From Nitrososphaerota archaeon (GTDB taxonomy: Archaea > Thermoproteota > Nitrososphaeria > Nitrososphaerales > Nitrosopumilaceae): DNA of 61,644 nucleotides. The position numbers were made by a program, and so were the translations under genes. The notes below the pieces were generated by a model, which was not told where the DNA came from, did not search any database, and saw only the letters and a list, made by a program, of their open reading frames with translations. The stretch lies in the NCBI GenBank assembly GCA_021325615.1, contig JAJPGU010000031.1:1-61644 (forward strand), read 5' to 3'. This document shows positions 7,510 through 14,879 of the stretch, piece after piece. How positions within the stretch are numbered: position 1 is the first letter of the stretch; the number at the start of each line of letters is the position of its first letter.

Positions 7510-8808
7510 CTAGTATCCGGCGTTAGCCGTTGTGAGCTTGCGAGTCTTCAGGTCCACCGTGCACACATCCGAGGGCGATTTGGACCCAAGGCCTGAGGCA
7601 GTGTCGTGAAATTCTATGCTCATCAGATTGGATGTTACCACTATTCGCAGGTAACCGTAATACTTGTCAAAATATTTTTCAAAGACGTGGTCCCCTTCCT
7701 TTACTGGAGTCCTTATTGCGGAGGCGCCTCCGCTTGTGCGCTTGATGGGGGATACATTATGGCCCCCGTTCCCGGCAATGATGAAGGGAATCTCCTTTCC
7801 CCCTACCAGCCGCGTAAACCTCTGATAGTTGTGCGCGTGCCCTGAAAGAACCGCATGCGGGGCAAAACCCCCGGCATATCTTATGGCATCATCAATGTCT
7901 TTTAGCATTCTTGGGCTTGCACCATGTGTTGTACCGCCTGTAAAGGGTGGATGGTGGACTGCCAGTATGACTGCGCCGTCATAGTTCTCGTCATGAAGCT
8001 GCTTTAGCTGGCTTTTTAGAAAGTCCTTCTGGGCATCACTCACCCCAGCACGCTTGCCGCCCTCGCTTGATATGACCCCCGGGTCCTCAAGGATGTTGCT
8101 GTAGAGTCCAATGATTGTCACGTAGGGGGCGGAGAGTGTAAAGTATACGCCTGGCTGGGTCATTGTCGTCCTTGCAAGCCCTCCGGCATGTGGGGAATGC
8201 TCGGGCGATTCGGAACAAAAGTGCTCTTTGAAAGCTTCAAGGCTTTGCTCCGGATCATCGGTGTAAACAAGACCGTCGTGGTTCCCAGGGATTGCAAAAA
8301 TTGGCGCCATGTAGTTGCGGAAAGGCTCGTAAAACTGGTCATAATAATACTGGTTTTCGCCAAAACTGTATACCACGTCGCCTAGGTGAAAGAGGAACCT
8401 TGGCACATCGGCAGGGTCAGCCTCGGTAAAATCGCCCGCCATCTTGTCGGCAACAGTGTCCTCATTTTTTAGCTTGGCAATCGACTTGGCGTTGGCATAA
8501 TCAACCCCAGTGTCTCCCACCGCGTGGAATACTATCCTGCCTGCCCTTCTTATCTTCTGGATCTCGTCGTCGCTCAAGACATCGTCAAGCAGCATGACGG
8601 GGGGATCAATGCGCGGCTTGGGGACCGGCAAAGGCTTTTTGTCCGCGTCCTTGTAAAATGCCTCGTCGGGACGCTGGTCCTTGAAGCTGATGTCGTCAGG
8701 CTCAAACGAAGGCTCGCCAAAACAGCGGTTTGCGGGGCCGGACATCGGGGGGTTTTGCCGGGGACTGGACGCGGGGCGCGCTTTTTTGGATTTGATTTTC
8801 CTTGCCAT
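7510..8808 (-). CDS. Purple-acid-phosphatase-like metallophosphoesterase
   Basis: 432 residues. All five metal-binding blocks of the calcineurin/purple acid phosphatase fold appear in order: GDTG (about 98-101), GDVVY (143-147), GNHD (175-178), AVHH (about 283-286) and GHAHNYQR (about 323-330). They should hold a two-metal centre that hydrolyses phosphomonoesters or diesters. No signal peptide; the N-terminus is a basic, Pro-rich extension of about 70 residues, so it is probably cytosolic. Divergent from the thioredoxin-fold gene at 8911, with 102 bases between starts. Substrate unknown. Confidence 0.85.
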   Translation of the reverse strand: MARKIKSKKARPASSPRQNPPMSGPANRCFGEPSFEPDDISFKDQRPDEAFYKDADKKPLPVPKPRIDPPVMLLDDVLSDDEIQKIRRAGRIVFHAVGDTGVDYANAKSIAKLKNEDTVADKMAGDFTEADPADVPRFLFHLGDVVYSFGENQYYYDQFYEPFRNYMAPIFAIPGNHDGLVYTDDPEQSLEAFKEHFCSESPEHSPHAGGLARTTMTQPGVYFTLSAPYVTIIGLYSNILEDPGVISSEGGKRAGVSDAQKDFLKSQLKQLHDENYDGAVILAVHHPPFTGGTTHGASPRMLKDIDDAIRYAGGFAPHAVLSGHAHNYQRFTRLVGGKEIPFIIAGNGGHNVSPIKRTSGGASAIRTPVKEGDHVFEKYFDKYYGYLRIVVTSNLMSIEFHDTASGLGSKSPSDVCTVDLKTRKLTTANAGY

Positions 8809-8910
8809 GTTAATGTCTCAACTCTTTTTCATCTGGGGTTTCCGGTCGCCTGAACAAATAATTTTGTGTGGTACAATTTGCATAAATAGTGGGCCTGATT
8901 CTGAAAAGAA

Positions 8911-9489
8911 ATGCCAAACCTGATTCTCCACAAGGGGGGCGGCTGGCTGCTTGATGCGGATTCCGACATAACCCTGGGCCAGGTTCCTCCAAACTGTGAG
9001 GTATACCTGCTGTACGTCCCGGGGTTCAAGGACTTTCCAGATTTGCGCAACGCCCTGACAAGCTGGGGGCAAAAGGCAGGCCAAAACCTGTTTGTAGGGT
9101 TTGTCGACCCAAGTGATCCCAACTACAAGAGGCTGGCCACTGTTTTCAACCTGACCGCCCTGCCGTCCATAGTCATGACTGCAAAGACGGAAATGGCCAC
9201 GATCCAGTCTGCAGACGGCAAGCATGTTACCGCGTTCACAAGGTATGACAGCCCGACAAGCCTTGCCGATACGGGGGGAACGATGGACTGCCTGCAGATC
9301 CTGTTCGGCCTTTTCATCCAGGGAAAGGTGGCAGAGGCGCTCCGCCAGAACAGGGGGCACATCGTAGGAGACAAGATAAGGTCGGCCCTTGAAAAAATCA
9401 ACGCGGAGGCCCTGAAGCTTTTCAAGGAATGGGGGGTTTCAATAGACCTGTTTAACGGAAGCCTGAGGATATCCCCCCCTCAGAACTAG
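8911..9489 (+). CDS. Thioredoxin-fold-like protein without redox cysteines
   Basis: 192 residues, no signal peptide. EVYLLYVPGFKDFP, NLFVGFVDPSD and TALPSIVMTA resemble the first strand, second strand and cis-proline region of a thioredoxin fold. There is no CxxC; the only Cys residues are isolated. The C-terminal third is helical (KVAEALRQNRGHIVGDKIR). ATG start at 8911 follows an AT-rich stretch. A binding role rather than redox catalysis is inferred from the missing motif. Family not identified. Confidence 0.6.
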   Translation: MPNLILHKGGGWLLDADSDITLGQVPPNCEVYLLYVPGFKDFPDLRNALTSWGQKAGQNLFVGFVDPSDPNYKRLATVFNLTALPSIVMTAKTEMATIQSADGKHVTAFTRYDSPTSLADTGGTMDCLQILFGLFIQGKVAEALRQNRGHIVGDKIRSALEKINAEALKLFKEWGVSIDLFNGSLRISPPQN

Positions 9490-9750
9490 CAAGACGCCAA
9501 GGCAGGGTTGGACAAAATTTCTTGCCATGGGGCCATGATGGCATCCGTGGAGCACAAGGCTGCGCCGGCAAGCCCCCATTCGGGGGTTTCAACCGGGGCC
9601 GGGGGAGGACCTTGCCGTCATCAAAAAATTTTTGTTTTGGGAAGATTTGTTGGAAATTTCAAACATCCGGTATAAAACCGGAGATTTTTTCTTAACCCGT
9701 TTTCCTAAAATGGGTAAAATCCTTAAATATTTTCTCGCGATCGAACCTTC
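9490..9750. promoter_or_regulatory. Spacer with hairpins and the parB promoter
   Basis: No gene. It contains CCCCC-ATT-CGGGGG-like pairing near 9576-9591, TCCGGT-ATAAA-ACCGGA (about 9667-9683), an imperfect palindrome ACCCGTTTT/AAAATGGGT (about 9696-9716) and the TATA element CTTAAATATTTT (9722-9733). The TATA is about 24 bases before the ATG at 9751, so parB is probably leaderless. The palindrome just upstream of the TATA could be an operator. Confidence 0.5.
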
Positions 9751-10608
9751 ATGTCTAGGTTGTACGGGACATCGGATTTCATGCCAGGTATCATAGAGGA
9801 TGTCGATGTCTCGCGCCTAAAGCAGCCCGCCAATCCACTGCGCCTTACTTTTGAGGGGATCGAGGACCTTGCAAGTTCCATAAGCCAAAAGGGAATCCTA
9901 AACCCGCTAACGGTGAGGGCCAGGGATTCTGAAACCTTTGAAATTGTCGCCGGAACGAGGAGGTTCCGGGCGTGCAAGATGCTTGGCTGGCGGAAAATCC
10001 CCTGCCACATAGTAAACCTGGACGACAGGGAATCGTTTGTGGTATCCCTCATGGAGAATGTCCAGCGCCACTCCATCAGTGTATTGGAGGAGGGCAAGGC
10101 ATACAAGAGATACATCGATGACTTTGGGTGGGGGGGAATCACGGACCTTGCGGCAAATCTGGGGAAAAGCGTAAGCTATGTTACAAAAAAGGTACAGCTT
10201 TTGGACCTTCCGCAGTCCGTCCTGGACTCCATCAGGGACTCGGCCCTCAAGCCCAGTATAGCCGAAGAACTTTGCTCCGTAAAAGACAGGGAAAACCAGT
10301 CCATGTTGGCAGAAATAATCACAAAAAAGAATCTGTCTTTTAGGGGAAGTAGAACCCTCATAAAATCATACGGGGTGGACATGCAACGCATGAAAACAAA
10401 AAACGAGATCAAGACGGAAAAAATAATCAAAACTCTTGACAAGGGGATCACCGCTCTGCGCATTGCCATGAACAGGATATCGGAACTAATTGAGCGCAAT
10501 GAGGACAACGACTTTATTGTCAGGAAGCTGATGCATCACAAGAACTTGCTCCATGAGCAGATAGATGACATGATGAGGGAAAAAAGAAAAGCCGCCAGGG
10601 ACAGGTAG
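9751..10608 (+). CDS. parB: ParB-like chromosome partition / nucleoid protein
   Basis: 285 residues. The N-terminal ParB/Srx domain (about 15-110) holds the nucleotide-binding motifs GTRRFRA (68-74) and ENVQRHSIS (92-100); in bacterial ParB these bind CTP. A central helix-turn-helix (about 105-170) follows, then a long helical, Lys-rich C-terminus likely to dimerise. No ParA gene is nearby, as for many archaeal ParB-like proteins, so it may act in nucleoid organisation or gene regulation rather than partition. An 18-bp perfect palindrome sits 25 bases beyond its stop codon. Confidence 0.85.
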   Translation: MSRLYGTSDFMPGIIEDVDVSRLKQPANPLRLTFEGIEDLASSISQKGILNPLTVRARDSETFEIVAGTRRFRACKMLGWRKIPCHIVNLDDRESFVVSLMENVQRHSISVLEEGKAYKRYIDDFGWGGITDLAANLGKSVSYVTKKVQLLDLPQSVLDSIRDSALKPSIAEELCSVKDRENQSMLAEIITKKNLSFRGSRTLIKSYGVDMQRMKTKNEIKTEKIIKTLDKGITALRIAMNRISELIERNEDNDFIVRKLMHHKNLLHEQIDDMMREKRKAARDR

Positions 10609-10632
10609 GACTCGCAAATTAATTGCGTACAA

Positions 10633-10650
10633 TTTTTCGGCGCCGAAAAA
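10633..10650. promoter_or_regulatory. 18-bp perfect palindrome after parB
   Basis: TTTTTCGGCGCCGAAAAA, without any spacer. It lies 25 bases past the parB stop and about 180 bases before the protease gene. Its length and position suit a ParB (parS-like) site. It could also act as a hairpin with a T-run. I noticed no second copy in the window. Confidence 0.5.
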
Positions 10651-10802
10651 ACCAAACAATTCAATTTTTCAGGGACCGGTGTTTTACTGGCAGGGAAAAC
10701 CTTGGCGACTGTACGGGATGGCTTTGTTCCATAAAGCAGGAATGTGACCTGCAAAACCGGGAAAGTTCATGCTTGTATTTAGCAGTAACATGTACGGGAC
10801 TT

Positions 10803-10813
10803 CTTAAATATTT
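10803..10813 (+). promoter_or_regulatory. TATA box fixing the protease start
   Basis: CTTAAATATTT is centred about 27 bases before ATG 10834 but only 12 before ATG 10819. The archaeal TATA-to-start distance therefore favours 10834 as the true, leaderless start. Confidence 0.6.
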
Positions 10814-10833
10814 TAAACATGACATCAACAGAC

Positions 10834-11745
10834 ATGGTAATAAAATTTGAAGATATCTCAAAGGCGATAGGAGATAAGAAAGCAAACTGGGTTGCGCAGG
10901 ACCATCCATTTTTGAAGTTGCCTGACAACGAACTTGTAAAACGCTTGGGAGTTAATGTGGACAAGGAGCAGCTCCAAGCCCGGATCAAGACGCCTCCGCC
11001 TGACATGGCAGGCCTCATGAATACCCTGGGAAGGAAGGAATACGAACTTATGATTCCGCCGCACCCATTTCCTTTCCCGCTGCCGCAGATAGTCGACTGG
11101 AGGAACCGGTTGGGAAGAAATAACGTAACATCAATCAAGGACCAGGGTGCATGCGGGTCATGCGTATCCTTCGGGACGACCGCAACACTAGAGTCGATGG
11201 TATCGATTGAGCACGACGCCATCTTCGACCTGTCTGAGGCGGAACTCCTGTTCTGTGGGGGAGGAAGCTGTGGAGGATGGTGGCCAGACTACGCCGTGAC
11301 CTATCTGTTAAACCGCGGCATTTCTCAGGAAAGCTGTTTCCCGTACCACGACCATAATATGGCATGCGCCACATGCAGCGAAAGGGACGGCGAGGCGATA
11401 AAGATAACGCAGCATGTTGTCCTGAACACCATTGCCGACCGGAAGAACTACATCAAGAACGTAGGGCCTGCCGTGTGCGTCTTTGCAGTATACGGGGACT
11501 TCTTCAGCTACCGTACCGGAGTCTACTCGCATGTGACCGGCGGCCTTGCAGGATACCATTGCGTGGAAGTGGTTGGATTCAACGACTTCCTAAAATGCTG
11601 GATATGCAAGAACAGCTGGGGGACCGGATGGGGAGAAAACGGGTTCTTCTGCATAGAATATGGCCAGTGCCAAATTGATCAATCGACTGACCCAAACGGT
11701 TTTCCATTCTGGGGAATCGCCGGAACAAAGTGGTTCAAGCCTTAG
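10834..11745 (+). CDS. Papain-like (C1A) cysteine protease, cytosolic
   Basis: 303 residues. The papain catalytic set is complete: Q104 and C110 (DQGACGSCVSFG), H242 (GYHCVEVVGFND) and N260 (CKNSWGTGWGENG). Residues 1-85 resemble a propeptide, and PQIVDWRNR (84-92) looks like a mature papain N-terminus, so it may be made as a zymogen. No signal peptide is visible. Unusually Cys-rich, with at least eleven Cys. The gene is followed after 68 bases by a chagasin-family inhibitor, the natural antagonist of this protease class, with a hairpin between them. C1 proteases are uncommon in archaea, which suggests acquisition by transfer. Start chosen from the TATA position. Confidence 0.88.
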   Translation: MVIKFEDISKAIGDKKANWVAQDHPFLKLPDNELVKRLGVNVDKEQLQARIKTPPPDMAGLMNTLGRKEYELMIPPHPFPFPLPQIVDWRNRLGRNNVTSIKDQGACGSCVSFGTTATLESMVSIEHDAIFDLSEAELLFCGGGSCGGWWPDYAVTYLLNRGISQESCFPYHDHNMACATCSERDGEAIKITQHVVLNTIADRKNYIKNVGPAVCVFAVYGDFFSYRTGVYSHVTGGLAGYHCVEVVGFNDFLKCWICKNSWGTGWGENGFFCIEYGQCQIDQSTDPNGFPFWGIAGTKWFKP

Positions 11746-11756
11746 GACATACGGGG

Positions 11757-11800
11757 GGAGGGAAATAAAACGAGTAACCAATTACTCGTAAATACCCTCC
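11757..11800. promoter_or_regulatory. Nested hairpin between protease and inhibitor genes
   Basis: Inner arms ACGAGTAA / TTACTCGT (11770-11777, 11782-11789) with loop CCAA, and outer arms GGAGGG / CCCTCC (11757-11762, 11795-11800), form a long interrupted stem. In RNA it could limit read-through from the protease into the inhibitor or stabilise either end. In DNA the inner part could be an operator. Confidence 0.6.
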
Positions 11801-11813
11801 TTACGTATTCCAC

Positions 11814-12119
11814 ATGAGAATCATGAACGAGAAAATCCGCGCGCGGGTTGGCGAGACCTTCAAGATAAAATTGCCGGGAAACCCCACAACGGGGTTTCTC
11901 TGGATTGCCAAGGTTCTCTCGCCCGACAAGATAATTAGTCCACTGGACACGACCTGGGAAAACGAAGTGACACTTGCCGGTCAGCCCAGGACCCAAGTCT
12001 TAAATTTCAAAGCCTTGTCGGCAGGCAAGGCAGACCTAATCATTGAATACAAAAGACCGTGGGAGACGGACAACGTATTGGAAAAAAGGACGTTTACAAT
12101 CCACGTGGATCCAACATGA
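11814..12119 (+). CDS. Chagasin-family (I42) cysteine protease inhibitor
   Basis: 101 residues. It shows the three inhibitory loops of chagasin: NPTTGFLW (about 22-29), the glycine-containing middle loop after the Thr/Gln-rich strand, and YKRPWE (about 78-83). No signal peptide, so it should act in the cytosol like the protease gene before it. The family plugs the active-site cleft of papain-like enzymes. Pairing with a C1A protease gene suggests protection of the host from its own protease. The second ATG at 11823 is an alternative start. Confidence 0.88.
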   Translation: MRIMNEKIRARVGETFKIKLPGNPTTGFLWIAKVLSPDKIISPLDTTWENEVTLAGQPRTQVLNFKALSAGKADLIIEYKRPWETDNVLEKRTFTIHVDPT

Positions 12120-12222
12120 TCATCCAGTGAGAAACCCTTTGGCCTCGGGGGAAAAACTGCGGAGGCCTATTCCCTACAAACAATGCGGGGTTATGTGCCT
12201 GCGAATCCTTGAAGGAATTTTT

Positions 12223-12492
12223 CTAGGCGCAGTTGTAGTCGCCGTACTTGCCCTCAAGGCCGCTTGCGCGCTCTATCTGGGCCCCTGACGGGTCGCTTCT
12301 GAGCACGAGGCTGCAGTTGACGTTGTCTTGCGGGTCCTTGCCAATCTTTTCGACAAGGGAGATTGCTGCATCAGGCGACGACCATGCGGGATGCGGCCTC
12401 TCAAACAGCGAGTGGCCGACAGCCTCGGGCACTGCTATCATAAGTACCACCATTATTGCAAAGGTGTTGACCTTCTTCCACATGGCATCCAT
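12223..12492 (-). CDS. Small exported protein of unknown function
   Basis: 89 residues: signal peptide or N-terminal anchor (about 5-26: KVNTFAIMVVLMIAVPEAVG), then a short soluble part with two Cys (VNCSLVL and YNCA at the very end) that could form a disulfide. ATG at 12492 or 12483. Divergent from the Lrp-GAF regulator, with twin palindromes between them, so it is a likely target of that regulator. No family recognised. Confidence 0.6.
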   Translation of the reverse strand: MDAMWKKVNTFAIMVVLMIAVPEAVGHSLFERPHPAWSSPDAAISLVEKIGKDPQDNVNCSLVLRSDPSGAQIERASGLEGKYGDYNCA

Positions 12493-12542
12493 ATGTCATG
12501 CCGTGCTGATAACGGGGGTGGAAGCATCAAGCCGGAAAGGAT

Positions 12543-12612
12543 TTCCGGCCCGGAAGCGCCGGCCATATGCCGCATGGGGGTGGAATGGGGCGGGATTTCC
12601 GTTCCGGAAATC
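12543..12612. promoter_or_regulatory. Twin TTCCGG/CCGGAA palindromes, probable operators
   Basis: Site 1 is TTCCGG-C-CCGGAA (12543-12555). Site 2 is GATTTCCG-TTC-CGGAAATC (12594-12612). They share the TTCCG...CGGAA half-sites and their centres lie about 54 bp apart, near five helical turns, between the divergent starts. They probably bind the Lrp-GAF regulator itself. Confidence 0.6.
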
Positions 12613-12627
12613 GATATTAGCGCCTGC

Positions 12628-13638
12628 GTGAGATATACCCGTGTGCTTGACCAGATAGACAAGGTCATCCTGTCATGCCTTGGCAAGAACGCGCGCGCCT
12701 CATCGCAGGAGATGGCCTGCATCCTCAAGGGGATGGGTTTCATGATAACCGACAGGGCCGTGCGCCAGCGCCTTGAAAGGCTGCAGAAGAGGAAGGTGAT
12801 ACTTGGGTATGCCGCCGTCCTCAACCCCGACCTTGTATCGGAGAAGGTGAACCGGACAGTCCTGGTCAAGTTCAAGTACTCCAGGGGGCTTGCCGGGGCG
12901 GTAGAGAGGCTAAACAGGTATGCAGCCGAGTCGCCCTTTTGCACCTTTGCGGCAAGGCTTGGGGGAGACTTTGACTGGGTGGGGCACTTTGTGTTCTCCT
13001 CTGCCGAGCAGTACGACCTTGAGACAAACAACTTTCTCAACAGGTTTGCGGACCTTGTGGCTGACTTTAGGTCCTACGAGTCCAAGGCCGTCAAGTCTTC
13101 GCCCTATGTCATGTTTGACGAGTACGAGGACCACGAGAAAAGGGTCCGCGTGCACGCAATACTTAATGCCATAAAAAAGCACGACAACCTAAACGACAGG
13201 CTGCAGGCAATAGTCGAGTCGCTTGTGAAATACTTTGACGCCAGGTTTGCACGGATGTGGTTCTATGACAAAAAGTCGAAACTGCTGGTGCTGCGGTACA
13301 GCGAGGGGAAATACCGCGGGATCCACGGCGAGTTCTCAAGGATTCCGCTCAGCTCGCTCAAGATAGGAGCGATTGCCAAGACGAAAAAGCCGGTAGTGTC
13401 AAACGACATTGCGCACGACCCGAGGATAAAACACCACGACTGGGCAAGGAAGGAGGGGCTGAAATCCTTTGCGGGGTACCCGATACTTTACAGGGGCGAG
13501 GTGGTTGCAGTCCTTGCAATGTTCAGCCGGAAGACCCTGACGCCGGGGGACTTTGAGGTCCTTGGAATCTTCTCAGACCAGGCCTCGCGCGAGCTCTCGG
13601 GCTTCTTTGAGGCAAGGGACTTTCTTGTTACTTCCTAG
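12628..13638 (+). CDS. Lrp/AsnC-type regulator with C-terminal GAF domain
   Basis: From GTG 12628 it is 336 residues: an Lrp-type helix-turn-helix (about 1-55: DQIDKVILSCLGKNARASSQ...TDRAVRQRLERL), a linker and effector region (about 56-165), and a GAF domain (about 180-325: LVKYFDARFARMWFYD...GAIAKTKKPVVSNDIAHDPR...FAGYPILYRGEVVAVLAMFS). GAF domains bind small ligands or cofactors, so this appears to be a one-component sensor. The frame is open to 12328, and ATG 12574 is possible, but that would put the second palindrome inside the gene. Probably autoregulatory and controlling the divergent exported protein. Confidence 0.8.
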   Translation: MRYTRVLDQIDKVILSCLGKNARASSQEMACILKGMGFMITDRAVRQRLERLQKRKVILGYAAVLNPDLVSEKVNRTVLVKFKYSRGLAGAVERLNRYAAESPFCTFAARLGGDFDWVGHFVFSSAEQYDLETNNFLNRFADLVADFRSYESKAVKSSPYVMFDEYEDHEKRVRVHAILNAIKKHDNLNDRLQAIVESLVKYFDARFARMWFYDKKSKLLVLRYSEGKYRGIHGEFSRIPLSSLKIGAIAKTKKPVVSNDIAHDPRIKHHDWARKEGLKSFAGYPILYRGEVVAVLAMFSRKTLTPGDFEVLGIFSDQASRELSGFFEARDFLVTS

Positions 13639-13657
13639 GGCTTGCCTTTGGAAGATG

Positions 13658-13681
13658 CGCGGCATCTGATGCTGTGCCGCG
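13658..13681 (+). terminator. Hairpin after the Lrp-GAF gene
   Basis: CGCGGCA / TGCCGCG arms with a 10-base loop, 20 bases past the stop codon. No T-run follows, so it may protect the mRNA 3' end or be part of the control region of the following Fic gene. Confidence 0.4.
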
Positions 13682-13690
13682 TGCCGGCCT

Positions 13691-13771
13691 GTATCGGGTG
13701 GTTTATCCGATACTGTTTGATATCGGGTGAATTACCCGATATTATTTAATATCGGATAGCCATATCCGATA
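13691..13771. promoter_or_regulatory. Triple phased palindrome covering the fic promoter
   Basis: Three related inverted repeats have centres about 29 bp apart: GTATCGG...CCGATAC (13691-13713), ATATCGGGT-gaatt-ACCCGATAT (13720-13742) and TATCGGATA-gcca-TATCCGATA (13750-13771). A TATA-like element (TTATTTAATA, about 13742-13751) lies between the second and third. The start codon GTG 13774 follows two bases after the last arm. A protein bound here would block TFB/TBP and the leaderless start. Confidence 0.75.
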
Positions 13772-13773
13772 CC

Positions 13774-14763
13774 GTGCGAAGGCTGAACATGCCGTGGGCA
13801 CTCCATGAGCGCATTGTCGAAAAGAAGGCAAGGTACGGGAGGCTGCGGACTGGAATGTCACGAAAGGCCCTGGGAGACCTGATGGGGAGGATGGAGGCGG
13901 AATTTGTCTACAACAGCAACAAGATAGAGGGAAGCACGCTCACGCGGGGGGAGACTGATCTTGTGCTTCAGGGCGTAACGGTGGGGAGACGCCCGCTTTC
14001 AGGCATCATATCAAAGAGCCTTGACGACATCAGGGCTGCTGGAAACCATCCTGGCGCAATGGATCTCATAAGGAGGCTTGCCTTTGACGCCTCGCACAGG
14101 ATATCCGAGAGGGAGATAAGGTCGGTACACGGGCTGCTCATGAGGGGGATTGTCCCCGATGCGGGCGCCTACAGAACGGATGACAGGGCGGTCAGGGGCG
14201 CGGAATTTGTCCCGCCGCCGCCGTACGAGGTAGGACCCATGATGAAAAAACTGGCAGACTTTGTCAACTGCAACCCGGACGAGCTGACGCCTGTCGAGCT
14301 TGCGGCGCAGGCCCATTATGATCTTGCCTGGATACACCCCTTCAGCGACGGCAACGGCAGGACGGCAAGGCTGGTCATGAATTTCATCCTTTTGCGCAAT
14401 GGATATCCGTTTACAATAGTACGGGACGTGGAGAGAAAGACCTACCTCGGCGCGCTGCGCCGCATGGATACCGAAGGCGACATCGAGCCCTTTACCACCT
14501 ATGTAGCAAGGTGCGTCGAGCAGACGCTTGACATGTTCCTCCAGGAAACCGGCAGGCCTGACCTCCTTCCGCTTGGCAGGCTTGCCGGGAACACGCCTTA
14601 CAGCGCAGAATACCTCGGCCTGCTTGCAAGAAAGGGCAGGATTGACGCGGTAAAAAAAGGCAAGACCTGGATGTCTACAAGAAAGATAATTGCAGCCTAT
14701 GTGGCCCAGCAAAAGGGGAGGACGGGGACGCGGCCGGGCCGCGCCAAAACCCGGAGGAGGTAG
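13774..14763 (+). CDS. fic: Fic-domain protein (probable AMP-transferase)
   Basis: 329 residues. The Fic motif HPFSDGNGRTAR starts at H188 and is complete, so it should transfer AMP or another nucleotide-derived group from a cofactor to a hydroxyl side chain. An inhibitory-helix motif SNKIEG (S48-E52) lies N-terminal to the Fic core, as in class II Fic proteins that are autoinhibited. The C-terminal ~70 residues look like a winged-helix region (YSAEYLGLLARKGRIDAVKK) with a very basic tail, as in Fic proteins that regulate themselves. GTG 13774 fits a leaderless start; ATG 13789 is the alternative. It sits directly behind three phased palindromes. Target unknown. Confidence 0.88.
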   Translation: MRRLNMPWALHERIVEKKARYGRLRTGMSRKALGDLMGRMEAEFVYNSNKIEGSTLTRGETDLVLQGVTVGRRPLSGIISKSLDDIRAAGNHPGAMDLIRRLAFDASHRISEREIRSVHGLLMRGIVPDAGAYRTDDRAVRGAEFVPPPPYEVGPMMKKLADFVNCNPDELTPVELAAQAHYDLAWIHPFSDGNGRTARLVMNFILLRNGYPFTIVRDVERKTYLGALRRMDTEGDIEPFTTYVARCVEQTLDMFLQETGRPDLLPLGRLAGNTPYSAEYLGLLARKGRIDAVKKGKTWMSTRKIIAAYVAQQKGRTGTRPGRAKTRRR

Positions 14764-14879
14764 ACTGGGCCGGAAAAAAATCTACATTGTGATACATCCC
14801 GGAGATTTGCCCTTGGGCCGCCAATGTCCTGATTTGAAGGGGTGGATTTGGGGAATTGGTGCTGGGCCGGGATGGCGCA

